This document shows positions 1 to 7,817 of a stretch of DNA of 64,000 nucleotides, in pieces. The notes under the pieces were generated by a model. It was not told the origin of the DNA, did no database searches, and saw only the letters and a list, made by a program, of their open reading frames with translations. Source of the stretch: CAUPWF01 sp963515125 (lineage in GTDB: Bacteria; Bacillota; Clostridia; Lachnospirales; Lachnospiraceae). Location of the stretch: positions 1 to 64,000 of the forward strand of contig JBQKKG010000008.1 of assembly GCA_052116865.1 (NCBI GenBank). Reading direction: 5' to 3'. A program made the position numbers and the translations under genes. How positions within the stretch are numbered: position 1 is the stretch's first letter; each line of letters begins with the position of its first letter.

Positions 1-37
1 ACAGACGTGTAGCGTCGTCTGGAAGAGTAGATAGCGC

Positions 38-109
38 GGCTCCTTGGTCAAGCGGTTAAGACATCGCCCTTTCACGGCGGTAACACGGGTTCGATTCCCG
101 TAGGAGTCA
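38..109 (+). tRNA. tRNA-Glu (TTC anticodon)
   Basis: A 72-nt cloverleaf. The acceptor strands GGCTCCT (38-44) and AGGAGTC (102-108) pair with one G-U wobble, and the discriminator is A109. The T-arm reads ACGGGTTCGATTCCCGT. The anticodon loop CTTTCAC gives anticodon TTC, hence glutamate. No CCA is encoded, so the end is added after transcription. It sits 52 nt before tRNA-Cys. Confidence 0.95.
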
Positions 110-161
110 TTAAGATTACGAAAGCTAATGCCAACGTAATCTTTTGTTATAATTTATATAT

Positions 162-232
162 GGCGCCATAGCCAAGTGGTAAGGCAAAGGTCTGCAACAC
201 CTCTATCACCAGTTCAAATCTGGTTGGCGCCT
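162..232 (+). tRNA. tRNA-Cys (GCA anticodon), copy 1
   Basis: A 71-nt cloverleaf. The acceptor GGCGCCA (162-168) pairs with TGGCGCC (225-231) and the discriminator is T232. The anticodon loop gives GCA, hence cysteine. The same 71 nt recur exactly at 62478-62548. A TATAAT-like box (TTTTGTTATAATTT, about 142-155) lies shortly upstream and is also shared with copy 2. Confidence 0.95.
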
Positions 233-241
233 TAATAATGA

Positions 242-281
242 AAATACTGTATTTCTTATTTTGAGGAATATAGTATTTTTT
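242..281 (+). terminator. Intrinsic terminator after the tRNA genes
   Basis: An imperfect hairpin with AATACTGTATTTC (243-255) facing GAATATAGTATT (266-277), followed by a T-run (276-281). It directly follows tRNA-Cys and should end that transcript. Confidence 0.7.
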
Positions 282-346
282 ATTTTACAATAAAATATGT
301 AATAGAGGATTCCTATAAGTAAAGATGATATATCAGTATAATCAAT

Positions 347-399
347 TTGAACAATAGTAGGTTAGATGATAATATCTAAATATATAGATATTTAGATAT
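347..399 (+). promoter_or_regulatory. Promoter with overlapping palindromic operator (ArsR-type)
   Basis: A candidate promoter TTGAAC (347-352), 17-nt spacer, TAATAT (370-375). Overlapping the -10 box and start region is a perfect inverted repeat: ATATCTAAATAT (372-383), 4-nt centre, ATATTTAGATAT (388-399). AT-rich 12-bp arms over a promoter are typical of ArsR/SmtB repressor sites, and an ArsR-family gene lies in the same operon (2136-2423), so autoregulation is the simple reading. The Shine-Dalgarno of the first gene begins directly after the repeat. Confidence 0.6.
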
Positions 400-413
400 G
401 GGAGGAAAAAAAT

Positions 414-1352
414 ATGAAAAAGATGGCATTATTACTAGGAATTACATTAACCCTAGGGCTTGTTGGCTGTGGTGCGAATAGTAGTACATCAACAGAAGAA
501 AAGAAGGAAGAAGTAAAAGAAGAAGTACAGTCAGAACCATTTACAGGAGAATATATTGTGAATGCAGACTACGTAAAGGACAACCTTAATGATATAATTT
601 TGGTTGATGCACGTGGGGAGGAAGCAGCAAGTAAAGGGACTATAAAAGGAGCAATTGCCTTAGCATGGCAATATTTAGCTACTTGTGAAGATGGTAAATC
701 AGGAGATGAAAATTGGGGATGCATTTTAGATACAAAGAGGTTAAGCGAACGTCTTGGAGAGATGGGATTATCAAAGGATAAGGAAATTGTTTTTTTTGGA
801 GCGTCTCAAGATGGATGGGGAGATGATGGCCGGATTGCTTGGGAGTTACTTGCTGCAGGATATGATAAAGTAAAAATGGTTGATGGGGGATTTAGCGCAC
901 TAGAAAAGGCAGGAATTGAAACTCAAAAAGGTGCTGTAAAACCAGAAGCTGTAGAAGTTACTGTTGATAGCATTGATGAAACACGTGTGATTAATACGAA
1001 AGAGCTAAAGGAAAACTATGATACTTATAAAATAGTAGATGTTCGCGCTGATGAAGAATATGATGGACAAACATTATATGGTGAAGCAAAAGGAGGCCAT
1101 CTACCAAAGTCAATACATATTCGTTTTACAGATTTGTTTAAAAAGGACGGTACTTTAAAATCTAATGAAGATATTACCACCATGTTTGAAGATGCAGGAT
1201 TAAAAAAAGAAGATCAAATTGTAACCTATTGTACAGCAGGTATTCGCTCTGGATATATGCAGTTAATCATGGAGATGTGCGGATTTGAAAATGTTAAGAA
1301 TTATGATGAATCTTATTATAGATGGTGTGCAGTAGAAGAAGTTGAAAAATAG
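414..1352 (+). CDS. Rhodanese-type sulfurtransferase lipoprotein, two rhodanese domains
   Basis: A 312-residue protein with a lipoprotein signal: lysines, a hydrophobic stretch and lipobox LVGC, with lipidation expected at Cys19. The mature part begins with a Lys/Glu-rich linker and then has two rhodanese folds. The first (about 45-170) lacks a cysteine in the active-site loop (FFGASQDGWG) and is probably structural. The second (about 185-310) keeps the catalytic loop YCTAGIRS with Cys273. This is the thiosulfate sulfurtransferase arrangement, anchored outside the membrane. The start has a GGGAGG site 9 nt upstream. First gene of an apparent operon running to about 6036; the physiological sulfur or selenium donor is unknown. 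Confidence 0.85.
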   Translation: MKKMALLLGITLTLGLVGCGANSSTSTEEKKEEVKEEVQSEPFTGEYIVNADYVKDNLNDIILVDARGEEAASKGTIKGAIALAWQYLATCEDGKSGDENWGCILDTKRLSERLGEMGLSKDKEIVFFGASQDGWGDDGRIAWELLAAGYDKVKMVDGGFSALEKAGIETQKGAVKPEAVEVTVDSIDETRVINTKELKENYDTYKIVDVRADEEYDGQTLYGEAKGGHLPKSIHIRFTDLFKKDGTLKSNEDITTMFEDAGLKKEDQIVTYCTAGIRSGYMQLIMEMCGFENVKNYDESYYRWCAVEEVEK

Positions 1353-1364
1353 GAGAAATCTATA

Positions 1365-2075
1365 ATGAAAAAAACAAAAAAAATTGCTAAATTATTGCTA
1401 CTAGTATTCATTATATTGACAGTTGCTTGTTATTTTTTTATTCCAACGGTAAATTCTAAGATTAATGCAGTATTGACATTATTTACGTCTATGAGTGTAG
1501 AAAATATTATTGGTTATATTCGTTCTTTTGGGATATATGCAGTACTGATATCTTTTTTGTTAATGGTGTTTCAATCTGTGGCGGCACCTCTTCCAGCATT
1601 TTTAATAACATTTGCAAATGCAGCAATTTGGGGATGGTGGCGAGGTGCAATTCTTTCTTGGTCAAGCGCAATGGTAGGAGCCGTCATGTGCTTCTATATT
1701 GCTAGACTATGTGGGAGGGATATGGTTGAAAAATTAACTAGCAAATTTGCGATGGATAGTATAGACACATTTTTCGAGAAATATGGAAAATATACCATAT
1801 TAATATGTAGATTATTGCCGTTTGTATCATTTGATTTTGTGAGTTATGCTGCTGGTCTTACTGCAATGGGTGTTATACCATTTCTCATTGCAACGGGTCT
1901 AGGACAATTACCAGCAACTATTGTATATTCATATGTTGGTGGAATGTTAACTGGAAGTGTAAAAACAGTAGTAACAGCCTTACTTATTACATTTGCATTA
2001 TTTGCATTTGTTTTCCTATTCAAGCAGATATACAATGATAAGCATATGAAAGCTGAGTTGAATAGTAAAAATTAG
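1365..2075 (+). CDS. TVP38/TMEM64 family membrane protein
   Basis: A 236-residue polytopic membrane protein of the TVP38/TMEM64 (DedA-superfamily, VTT domain) type. An N-terminal membrane segment (about 8-30) is followed by the VTT core with the glycine-rich GWWRGAILSWSSAMVGA stretch and the family motif RLLPFVSFDFVSYAAGL near residues 148-164. Members are proposed to move lipids or small ions; none of that can be read from this sequence. It starts 12 nt after the rhodanese gene, so the two are probably co-transcribed. A second member of the family is encoded at 2469. Confidence 0.8.
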   Translation: MKKTKKIAKLLLLVFIILTVACYFFIPTVNSKINAVLTLFTSMSVENIIGYIRSFGIYAVLISFLLMVFQSVAAPLPAFLITFANAAIWGWWRGAILSWSSAMVGAVMCFYIARLCGRDMVEKLTSKFAMDSIDTFFEKYGKYTILICRLLPFVSFDFVSYAAGLTAMGVIPFLIATGLGQLPATIVYSYVGGMLTGSVKTVVTALLITFALFAFVFLFKQIYNDKHMKAELNSKN

Positions 2076-2078
2076 TGA

Positions 2079-2111
2079 AAATCCCAAGGCTATTTGAAAG
2101 CTTTGGGATTT
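2079..2111 (+). promoter_or_regulatory. Intercistronic hairpin before the ArsR gene
   Basis: AAATCCCAA (2079-2087) can pair with TTGGGATTT (2103-2111). No T-run follows, so it is not a good terminator; an mRNA processing or stability element between the membrane protein gene and the regulator is possible. Confidence 0.35.
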
Positions 2112-2135
2112 CTAAATCAATGGAGAGGAATATAT

Positions 2136-2423
2136 ATGACAAACGCAGAGACGGCTAAAATGTTTAAAGCTTTTTGTGATGAAAGACGTTTAGAGATTCT
2201 AGCTCAATTACAACTGGGTGAATTTTGTGCGGCTGAATTAATTGAAAAATTGCATATGGGACAATCTACGTTATCACATCATATGCAAATATTGTGTATT
2301 TCTGGTGTAGTAATAGCAAGAAAAGAAGGAAATTATATGTTTTATACAATTAGTCAGGAAGGCAGTAAGCAGATCAAAGAAATCCTAGAAGGTATAACAA
2401 ATATAAGAGGATATAAAACATGA
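2136..2423 (+). CDS. ArsR/SmtB-family winged-helix repressor
   Basis: A 95-residue regulator beginning MTNAETAKMFKAFCDERR. The start at 2136 is preferred over an in-frame upstream ATG at 2094 because GGAGAGGAA lies just before it and the protein then has the usual ArsR length. The recognition helix region is GQSTLSHHMQILCISG (about 52-67), followed by the beta-wing RKEGNYMFYTIS. The canonical ELCVCDL metal motif is replaced by GEFCAAEL with one cysteine, and further cysteines occur at FC near residue 14 and ILC, so the ligand cannot be assigned. It probably binds the palindrome at 372-399. Confidence 0.85.
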   Translation: MTNAETAKMFKAFCDERRLEILAQLQLGEFCAAELIEKLHMGQSTLSHHMQILCISGVVIARKEGNYMFYTISQEGSKQIKEILEGITNIRGYKT

Positions 2424-2468
2424 AAATAATGATATTTAAAATACAATTATATTATATAGGGAGAGACT

Positions 2469-3179
2469 ATGTGTAACAAGGGGAAGGGTAAATTAGTATG
2501 CTTTATAGTAATCATCCTAATTGCTTTTGGATTAAATTACTATTATGGATGGTCAGATTATTTGAGTGATTTAAATAACCTGCGATTTTTACAAAAGATG
2601 GTACAAGATCATTTGATAATAGCGCTCATAGTATATGTATGTATTACGATAGTTGGTTGCGTAATTTTAGCATTACCTGGAGTTACTTTTGCATTACTTG
2701 CAGGCATATTATTCGGACCTGTGTCGGGAAGTTTGGCATGCCTAAGTGCAACAACAATAGGTGCTGCTTTCGCATTTCTTGTAGGACGATTCTTTTTGAA
2801 AGATAGTATAAAGCCAATGTTAGAAAAAAATAAAGTTTTAAATAAATTACTTTTTTCAAAAAGTGATAAAAATGATATAATTATATTAATGATTACAAGA
2901 ATGATACCTATATTTCCATATAATCTTCAGAATTTTGCTTATGGGATTACAGATATCGGATTTTGGGAGTATACCTTACTAACTTTTGTATTTATGTCAC
3001 CTGGAGTTACTTTTTTTACCATAGGGGCAGCAGGAATAACAGCAGGAGATGATAAGTGGAGATATTTCATAATAGCTGGAGTCTTGGCATTAATCGTTAC
3101 AATATTTGGAATGCTGTTAAGGAAGAAATATCTGAGTGATTCCGAAGAAATGGAGTGTATGGATGATTCAGGCAAATGA
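2469..3179 (+). CDS. TVP38/TMEM64 family membrane protein, second copy
   Basis: A 236-residue membrane protein with an N-terminal anchor (about 8-26) and a VTT domain: ALPGVTFALLAGILFGP, then GAAFAFLVGRFFLKD, then MITRMIPIFPYNLQNFAYG. It is clearly the same family as the 1365 gene but divergent, so this is an old paralogue or a heteromeric partner and not a recent duplication. AGGGAGAG precedes the ATG. Its 3' end overlaps the start of the next gene by 17 nt, indicating translational coupling with the Fe-S protein. Confidence 0.8.
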   Translation: MCNKGKGKLVCFIVIILIAFGLNYYYGWSDYLSDLNNLRFLQKMVQDHLIIALIVYVCITIVGCVILALPGVTFALLAGILFGPVSGSLACLSATTIGAAFAFLVGRFFLKDSIKPMLEKNKVLNKLLFSKSDKNDIIILMITRMIPIFPYNLQNFAYGITDIGFWEYTLLTFVFMSPGVTFFTIGAAGITAGDDKWRYFIIAGVLALIVTIFGMLLRKKYLSDSEEMECMDDSGK

Positions 3180-4128
3180 TTGTATAGAATGTGGAAAGTG
3201 TACTTTAAATTGCATTTTTTTAGAAAAATATAAGATGAATTTAAAGGAATTCTCCCAAAACGAGAAGTTAGCTTATCATTGTTTCTTATGTGGAACATGT
3301 AAAGAAGTGTGTCCAAAGTCAATAGATGGTAAAAAGATAGCCGTTGCCATGCGTGAAACACAAATAAAAAACGGACTAGAAAAAAATATAAAAAGGAAAT
3401 ACAGGGGATTGCTTTTTGAAAAAAATAGATATAAATTTTCTAATTATAAGAAAGCAAAAACAAGTGCTGTGTTCTGGGGATGTAACTTTCCGGCATTTTT
3501 TCCAGATACGACAAAGAGATTAGAGTGTATTATGGAAGAACATGGAATTGGAAGTATATATGATTGCTGTGGAAAGCCAGTGCAGGAATTAGGGTTAGCT
3601 CATGATGCCTCTGAAATTATTCAGGTTATAAATGATAGATTAGAAAAAAATCAAGTAGAGGAGTTAATTGTTGTGTGCCCTAATTGCTACTACTTTTTGA
3701 GAAATAAATTAAAGGTAAGATTCGTAACCATTTATGATAAATTAAACGAATTAAATATTGGGAATATTCTAAATCAAAAAAACATAGGGATGTATTATCC
3801 TTGTCCAGATAGAGAAGAAAAGATATTTGCGGCATCTCTAGAACATTTTGTTAGTGGGAGCATTTGTGATGAATATGCTAGTGTTCAATGTTGTGGATTA
3901 GGAGGATGTGCAGGTAAAAATGAAGTGGAATTGGCAGATAAAATGTCAACAATGGTGTTAGAAATGAAACGACCTTTATATACGTATTGTGCGTCTTGTA
4001 TAAGTAATTTTAAAAGAAAAGGAATGACTCATGCTTATCATATGCTTCCTTTAATTTTAGGTGTTGAGGAAGAATTTCCAAGGGGTATAGCACCAGTTAT
4101 TCATAGGATGAAACATAGGATAAGATAG
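3163..4128 (+). CDS. Ferredoxin-type Fe-S oxidoreductase with two CCG domains
   Basis: A 321-residue protein resembling GlpC/HdrD-type electron carriers. Two [4Fe-4S] motifs are at the N-terminus: Cys7, 10, 13, 17 and Cys40, 43, 46, 50. Two cysteine-rich CCG-type domains follow, with CCGKPVQELG plus CPNCYYF, then CCGLGGCAGK plus CASCISNF. I choose ATG 3163, with GGAG 7 nt upstream, over a GTG at 3136. The protein is probably a cytosolic or membrane-associated thiol/disulfide or quinone-linked oxidoreductase. Its partner and substrate are not evident; overlap with the upstream TVP38 gene suggests they act together. Confidence 0.75.
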   Translation: MIQANDCIECGKCTLNCIFLEKYKMNLKEFSQNEKLAYHCFLCGTCKEVCPKSIDGKKIAVAMRETQIKNGLEKNIKRKYRGLLFEKNRYKFSNYKKAKTSAVFWGCNFPAFFPDTTKRLECIMEEHGIGSIYDCCGKPVQELGLAHDASEIIQVINDRLEKNQVEELIVVCPNCYYFLRNKLKVRFVTIYDKLNELNIGNILNQKNIGMYYPCPDREEKIFAASLEHFVSGSICDEYASVQCCGLGGCAGKNEVELADKMSTMVLEMKRPLYTYCASCISNFKRKGMTHAYHMLPLILGVEEEFPRGIAPVIHRMKHRIR

Positions 4129-4139
4129 GGAACAGAAAA

Positions 4140-4814
4140 ATGAACGTATCAGTTATTATACCAATATATAATGAAATATCAACAATTACAAAACTTCAAA
4201 AATCACTAAAAATGTTGGATGGAACATGTGAAATTATCTTTGTAGATGGTGGAAGCACCGACGGAACTGTAGAAATGATCGAGTCACAATACAAAGTAGT
4301 ACATACATCTAAAGGAAGAGCCAATCAACAAAATATAGGGGCAAGAGTAAGTGAAGGAGAAGTATTGTTCTTTCTACATTGTGACAGTGAGGTACCAAGA
4401 AGTGCCATTGAGGAAATTAGTGACGTAATTCGCAGATACGAAGTAGGATGTTTTGGCATTGCATTTCATTCTTATAATATTTGGATGAAGTGCTGTCAAA
4501 TAATATCCAATTATAGAATTAAGCATAGAAATATCATGTATGGAGATCAAGGTATTTTTATTAAACGTCAATTGTTTATTGAATTAGGTGGGTTTCCAAT
4601 ATTACCAATTATGGAGGATTATCAATTTTCGTTATACTTAAAAGAAAGAAAAATACAGATTGGAATGACAAGGAGTCGGATATATACATCAGAAAGAAGA
4701 TTTAAGGATGGTGGTAAACTTCGCGTCATGTGGAATATGCATCGATTGAGAGTAAAATACCGAGAAGGTGTGGATGCAGAAAAAATATCTGAGATGTACC
4801 CAGATATAAGGTAG
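4140..4814 (+). CDS. Family 2 glycosyltransferase, rSAM/selenodomain-associated transferase 2 type
   Basis: A 224-residue GT-A fold enzyme: N-terminal VSVIIPIYNE, nucleotide-binding FVDGGSTDGT, the FLHCDSEVP metal-binding segment (DxD-like DS), and GDQGIFIKRQLFIELGGF typical of this subgroup. The short length and motif spacing match the TIGR04283 family (rSAM/selenodomain-associated transferase 2) as I know it. The acceptor is unknown. It follows the Fe-S gene by 11 nt and is paired, two genes on, with a TIGR04282-like protein, the usual partner in such clusters. Confidence 0.75.
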   Translation: MNVSVIIPIYNEISTITKLQKSLKMLDGTCEIIFVDGGSTDGTVEMIESQYKVVHTSKGRANQQNIGARVSEGEVLFFLHCDSEVPRSAIEEISDVIRRYEVGCFGIAFHSYNIWMKCCQIISNYRIKHRNIMYGDQGIFIKRQLFIELGGFPILPIMEDYQFSLYLKERKIQIGMTRSRIYTSERRFKDGGKLRVMWNMHRLRVKYREGVDAEKISEMYPDIR

Positions 4815-4910
4815 AATGTGGATAGTAAAATGAGACGAGATAGTATTGTTATGCGTGTACAGCAGGGTAAATGTCTTGTTGTGCAGATGCCATAAAGTGA
4901 AGGAGAAAAG

Positions 4911-5354
4911 ATGACAAAAGAAGAGGTGTTATTGGAGTTCGATAAAGGATTTGATTGTTGCCAAGTTGTATTTCATTATTGGGCACAAAAATTAGGAGTA
5001 GAAGAAGAATTAGCCTATAAGGTGTCCACAGGTTTTGGGGCCGGTATGTTACAGGGGGAAACCTGTGGGGCAGTTATTGGTGCATATATGGCATTAGGAT
5101 TAAAATATGGTTGCTATAAAACAGGAGAGGAAGGAGAAAAGCAAAAAGTAACTTCTATCATTAAAAATGTGCAATTTAGAGAGAAGTTTTTAGAAAAGTA
5201 TTCGTCTTCCATGTGCAAAGACCTGCTACAGGCAGATGTCTCTACGCAAGAAGGTATGAAAGTGATTCAAGATCAACAATTAATGAATACTTTTTGCCCT
5301 CAATTAGTAGCAGATATATCAGATATTCTGGAGGAAATAGTAGAGGAGGAATAA
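4911..5354 (+). CDS. C_GCAxxG_C_C family redox-active protein
   Basis: A 147-residue protein with the family signature: FDCCQ near residue 17, GFGAGMLQGETCGAVIGAY (about 42-60) and scattered conserved cysteines (YGC, MCKDLL, FCPQL). The family is thought to be redox-active and is often found beside selenium or sulfur genes. GAAGGAGAAAAG precedes the ATG. Function is otherwise unknown. The 96-nt gap before it holds no clear feature. Confidence 0.8.
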   Translation: MTKEEVLLEFDKGFDCCQVVFHYWAQKLGVEEELAYKVSTGFGAGMLQGETCGAVIGAYMALGLKYGCYKTGEEGEKQKVTSIIKNVQFREKFLEKYSSSMCKDLLQADVSTQEGMKVIQDQQLMNTFCPQLVADISDILEEIVEEE

Positions 5355-5355
5355 T

Positions 5356-6036
5356 ATGGAAAGGGCACTTATATTATTTACAAGAGTCCCTGCACCAGGG
5401 CATGCAAAAACTAGAATGCAATCCTTATTGACACCTGTGGAGGCAGCAAAATTACAAGAATGTATGATTCGAGATATCGGAAAAATTTGTGATTCCAAAA
5501 CATGGGATACATATGTATACTATACTCCTGAGGGAAGTGACCAAGAGATTAAGAATTTATTACCGTATGAGATGACATTTTGTCCACAAGTAGGAAGTGA
5601 TTTGGGGGAACGGATGTATCATGCAATAGAAGAAGTACTTCAAAAAGGCTATAAATCATGTATTTTATTTGGATCTGATATTCCAAGCATTCAAACAAAG
5701 GATGTGGAAAGTGCATTTTCAATTTTAGAAGATCAGGATGTAGTATTTGGTCCAACAAAAGATAAGGGATATTACCTTGTAGGAATGCATAAGCCATTAT
5801 CCATTATATTTGAACATCAAATATATGGAAATGGTAATGTATTAGAATGTACGTTAGAACGTGTCCGTAGGGCAGAATTAAGAGCAGAACTGATTAAGGA
5901 ATATCAAGATTTGGATGAACCACGGAATCTTGCAATTTTCCAAAGCACTATGGTAGAGGGACAATCTTCTTATACCCAGCAATATGTATCATATTTAATG
6001 GAGCAGTATAAGGAGCAATGGCCGATACCAGTATAA
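5356..6036 (+). CDS. TIGR04282/DUF2064 glycosyltransferase-like protein
   Basis: A 226-residue nucleotidyl/glycosyltransferase-like protein: start ALILFTRVPAPGHAKTRM (the family KxP-G-KTR type N-terminal loop), FGSDIPSI (substrate-binding D), and FGPTKDKGYYLVGM. These match the DUF2064, rSAM/selenodomain-associated transferase 1 family. It begins 1 nt after the previous gene with GAGGAGG upstream, so it is tightly coupled. The radical SAM enzyme that often accompanies transferases 1 and 2 is not present in this window. Confidence 0.8.
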   Translation: MERALILFTRVPAPGHAKTRMQSLLTPVEAAKLQECMIRDIGKICDSKTWDTYVYYTPEGSDQEIKNLLPYEMTFCPQVGSDLGERMYHAIEEVLQKGYKSCILFGSDIPSIQTKDVESAFSILEDQDVVFGPTKDKGYYLVGMHKPLSIIFEHQIYGNGNVLECTLERVRRAELRAELIKEYQDLDEPRNLAIFQSTMVEGQSSYTQQYVSYLMEQYKEQWPIPV

Positions 6037-6045
6037 GACAATTAA

Positions 6046-6249
6046 AAAGCAATCCCAGAGAACCATCAAGTGCTACTAAGTTTTGAAGACGTTATTAGGC
6101 CTAGAATGTTGATGATTCCATTTGTATGTAACTTTGTCGAGGAAGAAGATGCACAAAGATATAAGGGAAAATGGAACATATTTATTATGAACGGTAAGAA
6201 AACTGTTAAACGGGTAGAGCAGGTATTCGACGCAAATCAATTTTTGTGA
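6046..6249 (+). pseudogene. Open remnant without a start, of unknown family
   Basis: A stop-free stretch of about 67 codons in the same frame as the upstream gene, entered after two stops. It reads like real protein (for example IRPRMLMIPFVCNFVEEED and WNIFIMNGKKTVKRVEQVF) but has no ATG with a ribosome site at its head. It ends at TGA 6247-6249, after which the frame stays open to 6300 (16 codons). I do not recognise the family. It could be the tail of a gene whose front was deleted. Reading TGA as selenocysteine is unsupported. Confidence 0.35.
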
Positions 6250-6307
6250 AAGGATTGTATGTTTAGTCTTTACGATATATTTAATGCTCTTGAAAAATAA
6301 AAAAAGA

Positions 6308-6368
6308 GACGTATACCAGATTAGCAACTAACAGTTAATTTCTGCTAGGGAAAATAATGGTATACGTC
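6308..6368. terminator. Bidirectional terminator between convergent operons
   Basis: A perfect 11-bp inverted repeat, GACGTATACCA (6308-6318) and TGGTATACGTC (6358-6368), with a nested TTAGCA/TGCTAG stem in the loop. T-runs follow on both strands (CCTTTT to the right; a long T-rich run to the left on the minus strand). It separates the rightward ArsR-linked cluster from the leftward purine operon. Confidence 0.8.
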
Positions 6369-6409
6369 CTTTTAACAAGGAATGGTTTTACTTTTAACTA
6401 TATACAATG

Positions 6410-7804
6410 TTAAGTTGTTGTTATTGTCTCTGACCTTCCTAAGGATTCAGGAGAGACTGCAGTATCGGAAGACTCTGTTACGTGTTCCACACTTTTGGGT
6501 AACACAATATTTAGAATAAGAGCAACAAGTGTTGCAATTACAACTGGCGATTTTCCAAATATAGTTGTCACCCAAGCAGGAAATTGTTCTAGCGAACTGG
6601 ATACTTGTGTGACACCCATGCCAAGTGCAACGGCCAGACCCACTATAGAGGTATTTCGATAGTTCATAGTTTCGGTCATGACTAATTTAATTCCAGTCAT
6701 TGCAATTGAAGCAAATACAGAGACAGTAGCTCCGCCTAATACGCAATATGGAATGGTAGTTAATACGGCGGCGAATTTGGGAACCAATCCGGCAATTAGT
6801 AAAATAATTGCAGAAAGGCCTAAGACACAGCGGTTAATCACTTTGGTGGTAGCTACAATCCCTACATTTTGACTATAGGTAGCAGTAGGTAACCCGCCAA
6901 AGAATGCGCAAAAGATGTTGGATAACCCATAACCTACAATACCATTTTGCAATTCTTTTCCTGTCGGTTGACGATCCATACCACCGCTGGTGGTAGCTGA
7001 AAAGTCACCGATTGCTTGTATGGAATTTATGGCGAATAAGAGACCAATTGCTACACAGGCGGAGATCTCAAAATGTATTCCAAAATGCATGAATCTTGGA
7101 AGTTGGAATATGCCAGCAGTAGCAACACCGCTAAAGTCTACAATGCCCATACATAAAGCGATAATATAGCCGGCGATAATACCAATCAAGATAGAAGCAA
7201 GTTTCAAGAGTCCTTTTGTAAAATGGTTCAGTATGGTTACTATGGCAAGAGTAATAAGAGCAATCAACCAATTTTTCCAAGAACCAAAGTGGGGATTGGC
7301 TGTCCCACCTGCCATATAATTGATTGCAGTAGGGTATAATGATAAACCAATAGTAAATACTACGGTACCGGCTATAAGTGGAGGGAAAAATTTGCGTATT
7401 TGAGTCATGAAACAACCGACGATCATGGCAATGACACCGCCGATAATCATGGATCCTAAGATGGTAGCGATATCAGAATTCTCTGCGATTGCCTGCATAC
7501 TAGGTAGATAGGCAAAACTAATTCCCATAATCATTGGCAAGCCGGAGCCTAGTTGAAAGCCTCCCTTCTTACCAATTGGAAATAACTGAAGTAATGTGGT
7601 CAGTGCAGACATTGTCATGCCGGCCTGAACCAATATAACACGATCAGAACTAGAAAGTCCTGCAATACTAGCAATGATAATAGAAGGAGTTACACAACCA
7701 ACAATCATTGCTACAACATGTTGCAAAGCTAATGGTAGAGCCCGCCAGAAGTTTGGAATTCCATTGAGGTCTAACACAGAAGCTTGTGGTTTTGATGCCT
7801 TCAT
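6410..7804 (-). CDS. NCS2-family purine (xanthine/uric acid) permease, copy 1
   Basis: A 464-residue polytopic NCS2 (nucleobase-cation symporter 2) transporter. The start at 7804 is chosen over an upstream in-frame codon because AAAGGGGGA precedes it. Signature segments: LALQHVVAMIVG at the N-terminus, the TM8 region INSIQAIGDFSATTSGG, and the TM10 motif SQNVGIVATTKV. In characterised NCS2 proteins a Glu usually sits where this protein has Gln (IQAIGD). Last gene of the leftward operon, 13 nt after carbamate kinase. The neighbouring genes point to xanthine or urate as cargo; uracil cannot be excluded. Confidence 0.88.
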   Translation of the reverse strand: MKASKPQASVLDLNGIPNFWRALPLALQHVVAMIVGCVTPSIIIASIAGLSSSDRVILVQAGMTMSALTTLLQLFPIGKKGGFQLGSGLPMIMGISFAYLPSMQAIAENSDIATILGSMIIGGVIAMIVGCFMTQIRKFFPPLIAGTVVFTIGLSLYPTAINYMAGGTANPHFGSWKNWLIALITLAIVTILNHFTKGLLKLASILIGIIAGYIIALCMGIVDFSGVATAGIFQLPRFMHFGIHFEISACVAIGLLFAINSIQAIGDFSATTSGGMDRQPTGKELQNGIVGYGLSNIFCAFFGGLPTATYSQNVGIVATTKVINRCVLGLSAIILLIAGLVPKFAAVLTTIPYCVLGGATVSVFASIAMTGIKLVMTETMNYRNTSIVGLAVALGMGVTQVSSSLEQFPAWVTTIFGKSPVVIATLVALILNIVLPKSVEHVTESSDTAVSPESLGRSETITTT

Positions 7805-7817
7805 AAAATATCCCCCT

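Noticed and set aside
2939..3361. Minus-strand open frame of about 140 codons
   Set aside because: It lies across the TVP38 and Fe-S genes, which have clear families; it has no ribosome site or recognisable motif. The same holds for the other antisense frames across the window, for example 11018-11419 and 32020-32679.
6247..6249. TGA as a selenocysteine codon in the 6046 remnant
   Set aside because: No convincing SECIS stem was seen after it, the frame has no start, and only 16 further codons follow.
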